From: Shewanella benthica KT99
GTDB taxonomy: Bacteria > Pseudomonadota > Gammaproteobacteria > Enterobacterales > Shewanellaceae
Length of the DNA: 64,000 bases
Reading direction: 5' to 3'
Assembly: GCF_000172075.1 (NCBI RefSeq)
Contig: NZ_ABIC01000001.1
Location: 116,904 to 180,903 of the forward strand
Each line of letters begins with the position of its first letter. Position 1 is the first letter of the stretch. Shown here one piece after another: positions 9,088 through 18,762 of this stretch. The notes below the pieces were generated by a model that saw only the letters and a list, made by a program, of their open reading frames with translations, searched no databases and had not been told where the DNA came from. Made by a program: the position numbers and the translations under genes.

Positions 9088-11043
9088 TCATCCTGCTTTG
9101 ACACAATTTCTTCCACTGGATTTAGCCAGATACAAGCCTTTATCGGCCCGTTGTAGTAGGTCGGAGAAGCTTTTATCTTGTTCCCTAGCGGCGACTCCGG
9201 CGCTGATGGTCATGGTTAACTCCTCGGCTATATCACTCAAATCTGTCATGGCTATTGAGTCCACTAAACGCTCGGCAATCTCTGTGGCTTGTTCTAAGTT
9301 GGTATGAGGCAATATGACTAAGAACTCTTCGCCGCCAACCCGACCTACCAGATCAGATTTTCGCATCAGACTACTGGAAATATTGGCTAGTAAAGTCAGT
9401 GCTTTATCACCGACATCATGGCCAAAATTGTCATTGATCTTCTTGAAGTGATCAGCATCGAACAAGATTAAGGCCATCACATCATGATTCTCAGAGAAAG
9501 ATTGTTCGCCGACGGCATAAGTGTGTCTGCGGTTTGCCAGTTGAGTCAAGTGATCTGTCAGGGCTAAGACACTAAATATCTTAGACTTCTGTGCCTGTTT
9601 ATAGGCAAGGAAAGAGATGATTATGATGACTATTAAGGCGAGAAAGATGACGGTAAATTGTAAATAACGATTCTGCTGTAAAATCAGTAACTCATTATCC
9701 CTTATTTTTTGTGTCTCTAGCAGCAAGAGATTTTCAGTTTCAACTTGCTTAGTATTGAAGCGAGTCTGCATCTCTGTGGTTCTATAGGTTTGTAGCTTGA
9801 TATCCAATTCGTTATGGAGTCGATTAAAATGCTCCAGTGAAAGGTATGCTTGTTGCCATTGGGAAAGCTCCGCGAATATCTGGCTTTCAAGCTTATAGAG
9901 TTGGGTGAGACCACGAGTATTCTTTACTCGCAGGAAGGCAGATTTAGCTTCTTCGATAAGGGGGATAGCCGCGCTGGGCTGGCCTTGTAATATTTGGAAC
10001 TGGGCGCGAAATAGCATCATAAAACTATAGAAGGCTTCATCTGTAGGTAGAACATATTTCTGTGCTTCATCAAGATATTTTTGTACCTCACCCAACCTAT
10101 CCAACTTGATGAGAATACCGGCTAAATTAATGGCGACAAAGCTTTGGGCCATTTCATCTTTTTCCTGCTGCAAGTATCGATAACTTTGCCGGTACTTTTC
10201 CAACGCCGCTTCATTTTCGCCTAATTCTTCCAGGGCGATGGCCATTTCTGTCGCCATGGCATTGGCGGATTCGAGATCGCCGATTTCGATAAACTTGGTT
10301 TCGAGTTTCGCATAATATTTATATGCCGTTTGAGGATCGCCAAACCGACGATAGCTAGTGGCTATGTCGGCTAAATTATATAGACTCCAGAAAGTCAGGT
10401 TCAGGTTATCGTAGAGCTGTTGAGCACTGAATAGGTCTTCCAGGGCTAGGGCATAATTCCCCTGAAATGAGTACATAGCGCCCCGCAAATTTCGTGCATC
10501 GGCGATAAGCCTAGGAGACTCGAGTTGATAGGCTCGAGCTATGACTTGATTGTATTCTGTTAAGGCCAGCTCGACTTCCCCCCCGATTTGATACAACCAG
10601 GCTCGGCATAGTGTTAAATCGGCATGGGTCTCAGGAGATTGCTTGATGATTTCAGCATTCAGTTGTTTTTGGGCAAACTCTAATCCCTTGGCTCTTTTAT
10701 TGCTGTCATATGCATCTGTGCTCCAACATAGCACTCGCTGTAATCTGAGATAATTATCTAGATCGGCTAAGGTGATGTTGGCTTTTAGATACTCAAGTTT
10801 AGCCTTAAGAGCGTCACTGGATAAGATCACACCACTTTCCAATTCTTCGAAGGTGGCATTCAGATTCTTTGGCTCATCGGCCAAGACTTGGGGCGAGACT
10901 AATATGAGCCATAGCCAAGCCCAAGTTAGCTTGCCAGCCCCTCTAAGTTTGGGCGCTCGGCAAACTAGGGCCTGACATATTAAAGCAAGCTTGGATATGA
11001 TTTGATGTCGTAAAAGCCGATAAACCATTATGGTCTGATGCAT
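9088..11043 (-). CDS. TPR-containing membrane diguanylate cyclase (GGDEF)
   Basis: A 651-residue protein. A hydrophobic segment near residues 37-56 ending LVSPQVLADE looks like a signal peptide after an unusually long N-terminus, so the true start may be downstream of the ATG at 11043. Next comes a periplasmic array of TPR-like helical pairs (about 60-420), a membrane helix (FTVIFLALIVIIIISFLAY) and a C-terminal GGDEF domain. The active-site signature GGEEF is at 570-574 and the inhibitory RxxD site (RKSD) is correctly placed just before it. It should make cyclic-di-GMP from GTP with product inhibition, controlled by a periplasmic signal. No partner gene is adjacent. Confidence 0.9.
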   Translation of the reverse strand: MHQTIMVYRLLRHQIISKLALICQALVCRAPKLRGAGKLTWAWLWLILVSPQVLADEPKNLNATFEELESGVILSSDALKAKLEYLKANITLADLDNYLRLQRVLCWSTDAYDSNKRAKGLEFAQKQLNAEIIKQSPETHADLTLCRAWLYQIGGEVELALTEYNQVIARAYQLESPRLIADARNLRGAMYSFQGNYALALEDLFSAQQLYDNLNLTFWSLYNLADIATSYRRFGDPQTAYKYYAKLETKFIEIGDLESANAMATEMAIALEELGENEAALEKYRQSYRYLQQEKDEMAQSFVAINLAGILIKLDRLGEVQKYLDEAQKYVLPTDEAFYSFMMLFRAQFQILQGQPSAAIPLIEEAKSAFLRVKNTRGLTQLYKLESQIFAELSQWQQAYLSLEHFNRLHNELDIKLQTYRTTEMQTRFNTKQVETENLLLLETQKIRDNELLILQQNRYLQFTVIFLALIVIIIISFLAYKQAQKSKIFSVLALTDHLTQLANRRHTYAVGEQSFSENHDVMALILFDADHFKKINDNFGHDVGDKALTLLANISSSLMRKSDLVGRVGGEEFLVILPHTNLEQATEIAERLVDSIAMTDLSDIAEELTMTISAGVAAREQDKSFSDLLQRADKGLYLAKSSGRNCVKAG

Positions 11044-11259
11044 ATTTTTGCTTGGCTCATGATGTTGGCGTACACAAATATTAGCCTAGTTCCCCCCATC
11101 ATCATATATGTATTATGCAAAAAATTGACATAAGATATTGTATTTTTTGATGTTGCAAAATGAAGCCGCTATTTGTCTATTTATTAGTTATTTTGCTTTT
11201 ATTCCGGGGGACAGGTATAAAGGCAGCCATTTTTTATTGAAAAATTATAGAGCAAAACC

Positions 11260-11697
11260 ATGATTGAGATCACCCCAGAGTATAAGGCCCGCGTCGAGCA
11301 GGTGTCATTGAATGTATCTAGTGTCGTGCTTCCCATGGATAAGCTTCCTGAAAATCTGTTGGAAGCCTACGCTAACCTCTGTAACGAGTTGCTCGAAGAC
11401 ACTGATGAGAAGTTCATCAAGGGCTGGCAAGCGCTACCTAACAGCGCCAGGGCTCAGTTGCCACAGGCGGACTTTCATGGCTTCTATATTGCTAATGCCT
11501 GGATACACTTGAGTCGAGTGGCGCAAGACATCTCCGAGATGGCCGAGAGTGATGAGGCCATAGACGAGAAAGAGTACAACGGCATCTTCACCCGTATCTC
11601 AGATGATTCTTTCAAGGATTGTTCGAAGAAACTGAAAAAGTCGCGTACCGATAGGGCCCTGTTTAACAGCATCATGGCTGTTATCGACGGAAAATAG
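11260..11697 (+). CDS. Conserved hypothetical protein (possibly DUF3069)
   Basis: A 145-residue acidic, mostly helical soluble protein (MIEITPEYKARVEQVSLN...) with no signal peptide or membrane segment. It resembles small unknown proteins restricted to Shewanella/Vibrio-like gammaproteobacteria; the DUF3069 assignment is from memory and uncertain. The ATG at 11260 and a good terminator at 11775-11803 mark a single-gene unit. An A/T-rich region upstream (11120-11250) probably holds its promoter. Function unknown. Confidence 0.75.
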   Translation: MIEITPEYKARVEQVSLNVSSVVLPMDKLPENLLEAYANLCNELLEDTDEKFIKGWQALPNSARAQLPQADFHGFYIANAWIHLSRVAQDISEMAESDEAIDEKEYNGIFTRISDDSFKDCSKKLKKSRTDRALFNSIMAVIDGK

Positions 11698-11774
11698 TGG
11701 TCTCATCATGGATGAAACATTAATCCTATTTACTGAGTGCTAGGCACTGACTATCGAGTGGATTGAATATGCTC

Positions 11775-11803
11775 AAAGGCTATGGGAAACCATGGCCTTT
11801 TTT
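11775..11803 (+). terminator. Rho-independent terminator
   Basis: AAAGGCTATGG, loop GAAA, CCATGGCCTTTTTT: a stable stem with one T-G pair and a GNRA-type loop followed by T residues, 78 bases after the stop of the upstream gene. Confidence 0.85.
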
Positions 11804-12182
11804 GTATTTTTGTATTTTTGTTTTAGTCAGTGGCTTGCCGGATAACAAGTCTTAAGTATTGTTATCACTTCATCTGGCTTTATAGGAATTTATTCGGATT
11901 AGTGACTTCCAAAGCCCACAGCCGAGTTCACATCCGTTCTTGTTTCGAGAAAGTTGCTTCTTCGATTTTAGTTTTACTGACTAGTAACTCACTTTTGGAC
12001 AATACTTTCTTACCAACACAGTTGTGATACCACTTTGAGACACTCTGCGTAAGGCGTACTCGGGTGATTTTTGCGCGTAAGGTAACAAGAAGTGTGCACT
12101 AGCGCTAAGTTACGAATGGGGTGATGAGTAGGTGACACGGCAAGTGATACAATGTTGTTTCAACAAACCTATACAATAAAGT
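11804..12182. other. Spacer before IS66, no gene seen
   Basis: About 380 bases without a convincing coding frame, repeat copy or RNA gene. The longest frame (65 codons) has no protein-like features. It is probably degenerate sequence next to the insertion element. Confidence 0.5.
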
Positions 12183-12262
12183 GTAAGCGTCCGGGCAAGT
12201 ACAACTTCAACAGATTTCATTGATCCGCCATATTAACTCCTGACTATTTATCAGGAGTTAAT

Positions 12263-12586
12263 ATGGCTAAACGTTCTCATCAAGATTGGGCTGCTTTGAT
12301 AAAACAGCAGCCCGCCAGCGGCTTAACTATCACGGCTTTCTGTCGTCAGCATAAGTTCAGTATCAGTACCTTTTATGCCCGTAAAGCCAACAAGGCAAAA
12401 ATAAAAACGGTCATGCCTTTTGCTAAAGTAACGCTGGCTCCGACAACAGCGGTAACGCCTCAAACTCAACTTTGTGATGCGCAACAGATGATACGTTTAC
12501 AGCATCAAACAGGGGTATGGACCTTCCCAAGCTCGTTGCCAGTAAATTACTTACTTGAAATTATAAAAGGCCTGCAAGCATGTTGA
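12263..12586 (+). CDS. tnpA: IS66 family TnpA (helix-turn-helix accessory protein)
   Basis: A 107-residue protein beginning MAKRSHQDWAALIKQQ with a helix-turn-helix region (GLTITAFCRQHKFSISTFYA) typical of IS66 OrfA, the DNA-binding accessory protein. A GGAGTTAAT ribosome site lies just before the ATG. Its stop overlaps the TnpB start. It appears intact, but its partners are not. Confidence 0.88.
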   Translation: MAKRSHQDWAALIKQQPASGLTITAFCRQHKFSISTFYARKANKAKIKTVMPFAKVTLAPTTAVTPQTQLCDAQQMIRLQHQTGVWTFPSSLPVNYLLEIIKGLQAC

Positions 12587-12816
12587 TGTTTCAGCAGCTT
12601 CCTAGTATTTATCTGCATAGAGAGCCCGTGGATTTTCGTAAGTCGATAAATGGCTTGGCCATCATCGTTGAGCAACAACTGTCGCTAGAGGCCACCGACG
12701 GCAGTGTGTTTGTTTTTTGCAATAAAAGCCGCGATAAATTAAAAATATTGTACTGGGATAACACAGGGTTTGATGTATTGGGACACCGTCAAGTTAAGGG
12801 CTTGAGTTACAGTTGA
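12580..12816 (+). pseudogene. tnpB: IS66 family TnpB, truncated
   Basis: The N-terminal two-thirds of the IS66 OrfB protein is clear: YLHREPVDFRKSINGLA and the ending LKILYWDNTGF. The frame then runs into VLGHRQVKGLSYS and stops at 78 codons instead of about 115. The usual C-terminal segment is missing from the following 83 bases, so an internal deletion removed it. TnpB is needed for IS66 transposition. Confidence 0.8.
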
Positions 12817-12899
12817 TTGATCGCTATTACGTATGCGGTTTTCGATGATTAGATCACTGCATTAGCCTTATTCTGGATGACATTTGATATAATCACCCC

Positions 12900-14231
12900 A
12901 TGAAATTAGCACCCGATAACCTACCCAATGATATTGATTTGCTTAAGCAATTATTGCTTGAGGCAAGTCAACTTGTGGCGTCACAATATTCGGAAATCGC
13001 CGAGCTTAAACAGTCTGTGCAGCGGTTATTGGAGCCATTTCGCTTAGCGCAACAGCAACGCTTCGGGGCCAGCAGTGAAAGCCATAATTATCAAGGTGAG
13101 TTATTTAACGAAGCTGAAGTCACCCTTGATGAGCCAGAAGAATCAACGGCAGATGATGTGTCTGTTTCCCCTAAGAAACGTGCCAAGCGTAAGCCTCTGC
13201 CTAAAGACCTGCCTCGTGAAATTATCACCCATGATATTAGCGAAGCGGATAAACAGTGTGCTTGTGGTCATCAGTTGACCTTGATGGAGCAAGATAGCAG
13301 CGAGAAACTTAAGTTTGTTCCCGCACAAATCAGTGTCATTGAGCATGTTAGGTTAAAATACAGCTGCAAGCATTGCGACACTAAAGGGACGCAAGCTAAC
13401 ATCAAACAAGCCCCCGTGCCTGCTAGTCCAATTCCAAAAGGTTTTGCCACGCCAAGCCTATTGAGCCAGCTCATCACCAGTAAATATCAGTACGCCTTAC
13501 CGCTTTATCGACAAGAAACTTTATTTAAACAGTATGGTATCGAATTAAGTCGTCAAACGATGTCAGACTGGATGATGAAATCAGCCGCCTTGTTTAAACC
13601 CTTATATGATTTACTGCACCAACACCTATTAACGCAAGGTGTACTGCACGCCGATGAGACCACGCTCAAAGTGATTAACGATGAACGGGTGAAATCCTAC
13701 ATGTGGGTCTATTGCTCAGGTGCGGATAGGCCGAGTCTCGAGCCTAGATATAAAGGTGTAAACAGCATCGTTCTGTACGACTATCAAGACGGTAGCCGCG
13801 CGAGCACTTGCGTGAGTGGTTTTCTTGCCACTGAGCACACCGTGTTTAATGGCTATTTACAGGTCGATGGCTATGCGGCTTACCAACGGGCCAATGACAA
13901 ACTTGTGGGTTGTTGGGCACATGCGCGGCGTAAATTCAAAGTTAAAGAACGGCTGTATTTTAGGCGTACGCATTCAAGCGCCCAACTGGCGACATTGAAG
14001 CAATGGCTGGATAAATCGGTGCAACAAGTGTCGAAGCAAAGTGCCTTGGGTCGAGCCATCCATTACACTATCAATCAATGGCCAAAGCTCAGCCGTTACC
14101 TAGAAGATGGTCGACTCAACATTGACAATAATCGCGCCGAACGCGCAGTAAAACCGTTTGTGATAGGGCGTAAAAACTCGGCAAGGCGTAGTTCGCCGGA
14201 CGCTTACATAAATATCAGTGGGTTAGCTTAA
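12900..14231 (+). pseudogene. tnpC: IS66 family transposase TnpC, internally deleted and truncated
   Basis: A 443-codon frame of the DDE transposase (normally a little over 500 residues). The N-terminal leucine-rich region, zinc-finger-like cysteines (CACGHQ, CKHCDTKG) and DDE residues in HADETT, VDGYAAYQ and NRAERAVKPF are present. Between WAHARRKFK and ERLYFRR about 40-50 residues of the family seem missing. After FVIGRKN the frame enters the right terminal repeat and ends past the element's edge, so the C-terminal tail is lost. Probably inactive. Confidence 0.82.
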
Positions 14232-14590
14232 AAAACATTATCAAAGTGACATCAGACGTACATGAAAAAACGACAGGTAAAGAGACCACTGAAACACGTT
14301 GGTACATTAGCTCATTAGATTTAAATGCAGAGCAGGCGTTATCTTCTGTGCGAAATCACTGGCAAGTAGAAAGTATGCATTGGGTGTTAGAGATGACATT
14401 CAGAGAAGATGAATCACGGATCCGTAAAGGCCGAGGTCCGCTTGCTTTTAATGTGATGAGAAAAATAGCAATGACCTTGTTCAAGCAAGAGCAGACAAAA
14501 CGCGCGAGTATAGCTGCTAAAAAGAAGATGGCAGGGTTGGACGACGAGTATCGCTCAACCCTGTTAGAGTCAGGGATTAAAATGCGCTAG
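14210..14590 (+). pseudogene. ISAs1-family transposase, C-terminal remnant
   Basis: The frame from 14210 reads QWVSLKNIIKVTSD...TETRWYISSL, then NHWQVESMHWVLEMTF and EDESRIRKGRGPLAFNVM, ending at 14590. These are the conserved C-terminal blocks of ISAs1/H-repeat transposases. Only about the last third is present, directly abutting the IS66 right end. No N-terminal part is seen left of the IS66, so this is a deletion remnant and not a simple interrupted gene. Confidence 0.85.
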
Positions 14591-14709
14591 CCGTGCGCAT
14601 CCCTCATTCCTGTATTGAAAGTATTAGGGCGTCCTGTCCTGTCTATCAAATGGCTAACAGGCCTTTTACATAGAACAAAGGGGTCGTAGCGAATTAGGTC
14701 GGTCTCATG

Positions 14710-15075
14710 ATTTAAAATTGTTTACAGGTAAGGTTAAATAAATAACCTTCTGTTGAATAACCAAGTGTAGAAGATGCGGCTGCGAGCTTCCAAAACAGGG
14801 TGAGGTATCGCGAAGTGATACTCTCCGAACGAGAGGCAGGGTGAATATGGCAAAGCCATAAGCTCATGAACGAGAAGTATGGAAGCTGAACTGGCATTTG
14901 TATATGGACATATTTTGCCGAACTGGCCGTTAAACATGGACGTTGTTTGATTTGGCAGAGCCCACAAGGCCAATTCTGTTCCATACAGAATTTGGCATTT
15001 CCTCCTTGACCTACAGGGATGTAGGGAATGCCATAATGATACCGGGAGTATCATTGGCCCTTGGAGGTCAGATGT
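14710..15075. repeat. Composite string of short palindromes
   Basis: Successive imperfect palindromes with no coding frame: GGTATCGCGAAGTGATAC, ATATGGCAAAGCCATA, AATTCTGTTCCATACAGAATT, GGCATTTCC...GGGAATGCC and AATGATACCGGGAGTATCATT. Two of them (the ATTTCC...GGAAAT arms and the TTCCATAC core) resemble parts of the element at 4938-5510. One segment (14853-14890) belongs to the AGCCATAAGCTCATGA family. The rest of 14591-15343 shows no gene. Confidence 0.6.
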
Positions 15076-15343
15076 ACTCTTATGAAATCAAGAGTCGGCG
15101 ACTCGCAGAACCTTCTCAAAATAAAGAGTGCATATTCCTCGCCGGGCAGGCGATAGATTCCAATGAAGACTAAACCTCCAACACACTACCCAATATCAAC
15201 TCAGCCAGAAGCTAAACACAGAAAATGTCATCAAGCTTCATTCGAAGCGAACCAAACTTGTGATTGAACTTGTCAGACTATGGCGACATTATGTATCTGT
15301 ATACAGTCACTCTGACTTTCAGTTAACTCAAAGATAGAAGATT

Positions 15344-16296
15344 ATGTCGAAAATATTAAAACGGATTTTTACTTCGCTGCTTATGTCTGGTTTCATTTAT
15401 CTGGGTATAGCCTCCGGACTTACTTACTTTGGTGGGCCGATGCTGCCGAAGATGCGACCGCTATGAATGGGACTGTTATGAGTAAAGCGGGTTCTATAGA
15501 ACAAGGGGATATTGTGGGTCGAGGTATCGATTTCTCCGAGATGATGCTCGATTATAGCGACATGCCAGCGCTGCAGAGTTATACCGCTCGCGATGGGACA
15601 CAATTGGATTACCGCTACTATCCCAGTGATTCCAACAAGGTGTTGATTCTGCTCCATGGCTCAGGCTGGCACAGTCAGCAGTTTTTTCCTCTGGCCAAAT
15701 ATATCAGCGAGCAGGGGCTGGCTAAGGTGGTGACTCCGGATCTGCGGGGTCATGGCATGAGCCCTAAAAGGCGGGGAGATATCGATTACCTAGGTCAGTT
15801 CGAAGATGATCTGGTGGATCTTATTGGCCAGCTGAAACAAGATGCTGAATTAAAAGATGTTAAGAATAGTTCAATTATCATGGGCGGACATTCTTCCGGA
15901 GGCGAGTATGGAGATTTGGCCGATGCCTACCTGCTGCTGGCACCTTTCATCTATTATAATGCCCCACAACCAGGCCTAATGCTGGAGGTTGGGCCAAGCC
16001 TTATACCGCTAGGATCATAGGCTTGAGTATGCTCAATAGTATCGGCATTCATCGTTTTGATTATCTCACCAGTATCGAGTTCAATATGCCTGCAGCCGTT
16101 CGCAATGGCACTTCTTTTATTAGCCGGGAGTGCTGACGAAACCATGTTCGCCGATAAATACCAAGCGCTTATCTCAAACACGTTGCAGGATAATGACCAA
16201 ACTGAGGTGAAGGTATTACCCGGAATCAGTCATATGGGCATAGTGGTTAACCCGGATGTCAGGCCGGCTATCAAGCAGTGGTTAGATAGCTTGTAG
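15344..16296 (+). pseudogene. Alpha/beta hydrolase, multiply frameshifted
   Basis: The gene opens with ATG at 15344 (MSKILKRIFTSLLMSGF..., an N-terminal anchor) and loses frame near 15437. It continues as an alpha/beta hydrolase with LLHGSGWHSQQFFPL (oxyanion region), the nucleophile elbow GGHSSGG and DLRGHGMSPKRRG. It shifts again near 15973 into RPNAGGWAKPYTARIIG..., and skips some 35 residues near 16112. It ends LLLLAGSADETMFADKY (acid residue) and GISHMGIVVNPDVR (catalytic histidine). At least three lesions, including a deletion, argue for a true pseudogene. The substrate is unknown. Confidence 0.85.
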
Positions 16297-16311
16297 GCAG
16301 GAGCTTTGATA

Positions 16312-16331
16312 TGTAGGAGCTGCTTTCAGTT
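16312..16331 (+). repeat. REP half-site TGTAGGAGCTGCTTT
   Basis: A single arm of the TGTAGGAGCNGCTTNAGC repeat family seen paired at 19924, 21270 and 22812. A TAAGTGGTAAGTGGTAAG tract follows at 16346-16371. Confidence 0.6.
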
Positions 16332-16411
16332 GGAATTTCTAAGTGGTAAGTGGTAAGTCTTAAGTGGTAAGTAAAACATACAGATTTGATTAATGTTCGG
16401 GGTCAGCGAGT

Positions 16412-16440
16412 AAAAAGGGGCTAGATAGCCCCTGATTTTG
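16412..16440 (-). terminator. Terminator of the FadD-like gene
   Basis: On the minus strand AGGGGCTATCTAGCCCCTTTTTA forms a seven-pair G/C-rich stem followed by T residues, 58 bases after the stop codon of the acyl-CoA synthetase. Confidence 0.85.
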
Positions 16441-16498
16441 TCTCAAGCTTATAGCTTTCTTTGCTTTGTCTCTGCTCCCGGCTAAAGCCGGGTCCTAG

Positions 16499-18100
16499 TT
16501 AGTTTTTCCTTAACTCTCTTCTTAAAATCTTACCTACCGTCGACTTTGGTAGGGCAGACATAAATACTATCTGTTTAGGCACCTTATAGGCGGTTAATTG
16601 CTCTCGGCAATAGGAGATGATGGCCGCTTTTGCGGCTTCTGGGTCACTATGTTGGTCTGCCAGTACAATAACGGCTTTGACTGCTTCGCCGGATCGCTCA
16701 TCGGCTACGCCTATGACGGCACACTCGAGCACAGCTTCGTGGTTTGCCAGTACATTTTCCACTTCGTTAGGATAGACGTTGAAACCTGAGACGATAATCA
16801 TATCTTTCTTACGGTCGACTATCTTGTGTAGACCATCTGGGGTGGCCAGAGCTATGTCGCCAGTCTTAAAGTAACCGTCATCTGTCATCACCAGAGCGGT
16901 CTCTTGCGGCTTGTTCCAGTAGCCACTCATCACCTGAGGGCCCTTCACTGCCAGTTCACCCGTCTCTCCCAGAGCGACTTCATTATCATCATTATCGAGA
17001 ATCTTGACCTTAGTGCCTATGACGGGTTTACCGATTGTCCCCAGTTGTTCGAGACCCGGAGCATTGAGTGAGACGACGGGAGATGTTTCAGATAGACCGT
17101 AACCTTCTGATATGGTGCAGTGAGTTGTTTCTTTCCATATGCCTGCTGCGGCTTGGGTTAGGGCGGTGCCACCCGAGATGGTGACCTTGAGGTGACTAAA
17201 ATCCAACGCCTTAAATTCGGGTTGATGACATAGGCCGACAAACAGGGTGTTGAGTCCGGCGAAACCGGTAAATTTATAGTCAGAGAGTGTCTTGATAAGA
17301 GAGGTGATATCTGTGGGGTTGGGTACTAATACAGAACAACAGCCGCGCTCGAAATAGAGCACCAGATTTATCATGAAGGCGTAGATATGATAGACGGGAA
17401 GCGGGGCGACAAAGATCTCTTCTCCTTCCACGAGTTTATCGCTTAAGCGTGACTTAATCTGCATGGCATTGGCGATGAGATTGCTGTGGCTGAGCATGGC
17501 ACCCTTCGACAGACCTGTAGTACCACCTGTGTATTGCAGGGCGGCTAAGCTAGCTAAACTTGTGCTGAATCGCTCGAATGGCAGGTTTTGGCCCTGGGCC
17601 AGAACATCTAAGAATTTATGGGTCGTAAATGAGACTCGGGGCTGGGCCTGAGGTGCCAGTAGATCCGCCGCATGGGTCGAAATTACCGTGTCGATTGCTG
17701 TGTTGGCAATCACATTCTCCAGGCTTGGTAGCAGATCAGACAGCACCACTAACACCTTAGCGCCCGAATCATTATATTGATGGGTCAGCTCGCGCTCAGT
17801 ATACATGGGGTTAGTGTTTACTAACACCATGCCGGCGCGAATGGCACCGTAAGCGGCGATAACATATTGGATAAGGTTGGGCAGCTGTATGGCAATACGA
17901 TCGCCGGATTTAAGACCTGGGATACTCTGCAGGTAGGCGGCAAAATAGCGAGAGTCACGTTCAATTTCACTGAAACTCGCGTGATGACCTAAACAGGCAT
18001 AAGCCGTTTTATCTGCATATTTCTCACTCGCCGTTTCTATCAGCTCTATGAGTGACGGGTATTGAGTGAGGTCGAGTGTTGAATCTGAATCGTATGGCAT
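16499..18100 (-). CDS. Long-chain fatty acyl-CoA synthetase (FadD-like)
   Basis: A 533-residue ANL-superfamily enzyme that activates a fatty acid to acyl-AMP and then acyl-CoA. Motifs: YTGGTTGLSKGAMLSHSN (P-loop-like AMP-binding), EGYGLSETSPVVS, YFKTGDIA, VDRKKDMIIVSGFNVYPNE (hinge) and LPKSTVGKILRRELR with the catalytic lysine near the C-terminus. The VSGFNVYPNE/RRELR ending is very close to FadD of beta-oxidation, but the N-terminus is shorter than that of the 561-residue E. coli enzyme. The exact chain length preferred is not deducible. Single-gene unit with its own terminator. Confidence 0.9.
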   Translation of the reverse strand: MPYDSDSTLDLTQYPSLIELIETASEKYADKTAYACLGHHASFSEIERDSRYFAAYLQSIPGLKSGDRIAIQLPNLIQYVIAAYGAIRAGMVLVNTNPMYTERELTHQYNDSGAKVLVVLSDLLPSLENVIANTAIDTVISTHAADLLAPQAQPRVSFTTHKFLDVLAQGQNLPFERFSTSLASLAALQYTGGTTGLSKGAMLSHSNLIANAMQIKSRLSDKLVEGEEIFVAPLPVYHIYAFMINLVLYFERGCCSVLVPNPTDITSLIKTLSDYKFTGFAGLNTLFVGLCHQPEFKALDFSHLKVTISGGTALTQAAAGIWKETTHCTISEGYGLSETSPVVSLNAPGLEQLGTIGKPVIGTKVKILDNDDNEVALGETGELAVKGPQVMSGYWNKPQETALVMTDDGYFKTGDIALATPDGLHKIVDRKKDMIIVSGFNVYPNEVENVLANHEAVLECAVIGVADERSGEAVKAVIVLADQHSDPEAAKAAIISYCREQLTAYKVPKQIVFMSALPKSTVGKILRRELRKN

Positions 18101-18650
18101 AGGTTGAGCCCTTATGAATTAAGCGAATGCTGCTGGCTATGATTGGCTAACCCCGGCAGCTTCAAAAATAAAACATGCGTTTAGATTAGTGCTAAAAATG
18201 GCCTCAGGTCAACAAAAAACGTGAAACCGATCACGTTTCCAACTTGGTTTGATAGCATGTTACATTTAGAGTTATAGCTCTATTGTGGTTTGTTGGCACT
18301 GGGTTTAGGCAGGGAGTCGGGGAGAAATAGAGGCAGGCATTATTAATTGTTCAAGCGCATCTAAGATATTAACTAGGCTCAATATTTCAGCAGATAACTA
18401 GATAAAACTGACCTCTGAATTTGGAAAACTATTCAATGGTTCAGTAGGAACCTTGTAAGAGCTCAACCATTTGAGGTAACAAGTCCTGCCTAAAAATCGC
18501 TATTTTGTGTTAAATCCCCTTATTGCTAGAGTTTCACAGATTCAATATGTGACGCTTTCGGCAATAGCCAACTTTTAATCTATGATGCTTGCTTCTCATT
18601 AAAGGAGATCGTAGAAAGAGTTGTTTGTCATTGAATTTTGTAGCCACTGA
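18101..18650. other. Spacer upstream of fadD-like and lysE-like genes
   Basis: About 550 bases with divergent promoters expected at both ends. I see no coding frame, RNA gene or copy of the dispersed repeats. ACGTGAAACCGATCACGT-like sequence near 18219-18238 is weakly palindromic and could be an operator. Confidence 0.4.
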
Positions 18651-18680
18651 GTAATCTAATACCATTTGGTATTAGATTAC
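18651..18680. repeat. Perfect 30-bp palindrome upstream of lysE-like gene
   Basis: GTAATCTAATACCA, TT, then the exact reverse complement of the first 14 bases: a perfect 14-bp stem with a two-base centre. It lies 83 bases before the exporter start. It could be an operator or a cruciform-forming insertion scar; the TAATACCA core recalls the end of the element at 4938. Confidence 0.8.
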
Positions 18681-18762
18681 TGGCTTGTAGTACATTAGGG
18701 TCGCGTTTGTGGAGTCATTAACGGCATCCGCGGGCACAGATAATAGAGGAATAGGAAGTGAT

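Larger units (their letters stand above)
12183..14207 (+). mobile_element. IS66-family insertion sequence, internally deleted
   Basis: Terminal inverted repeats GTAAGCGTCCGG lie at 12183-12194 and, inverted, at 14196-14207. Between them are the three IS66 genes in the usual order tnpA, tnpB, tnpC. tnpB loses its C-terminal part, and tnpC lacks an internal piece and its 3' end. No 8-bp target duplication is visible (left flank AATAAAGT, right flank ATAAATAT), so flanks have also been rearranged. The element is dead unless helped by another IS66 copy. Confidence 0.88.

Noticed and set aside
8894..9307. 137-codon plus-strand frame
   Set aside because: Most of it is antisense to the GGDEF domain and the composition is not protein-like.
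14734..15054. 106-codon minus-strand frame
   Set aside because: It lies wholly within the palindrome string; the apparent frame results from repeat composition.
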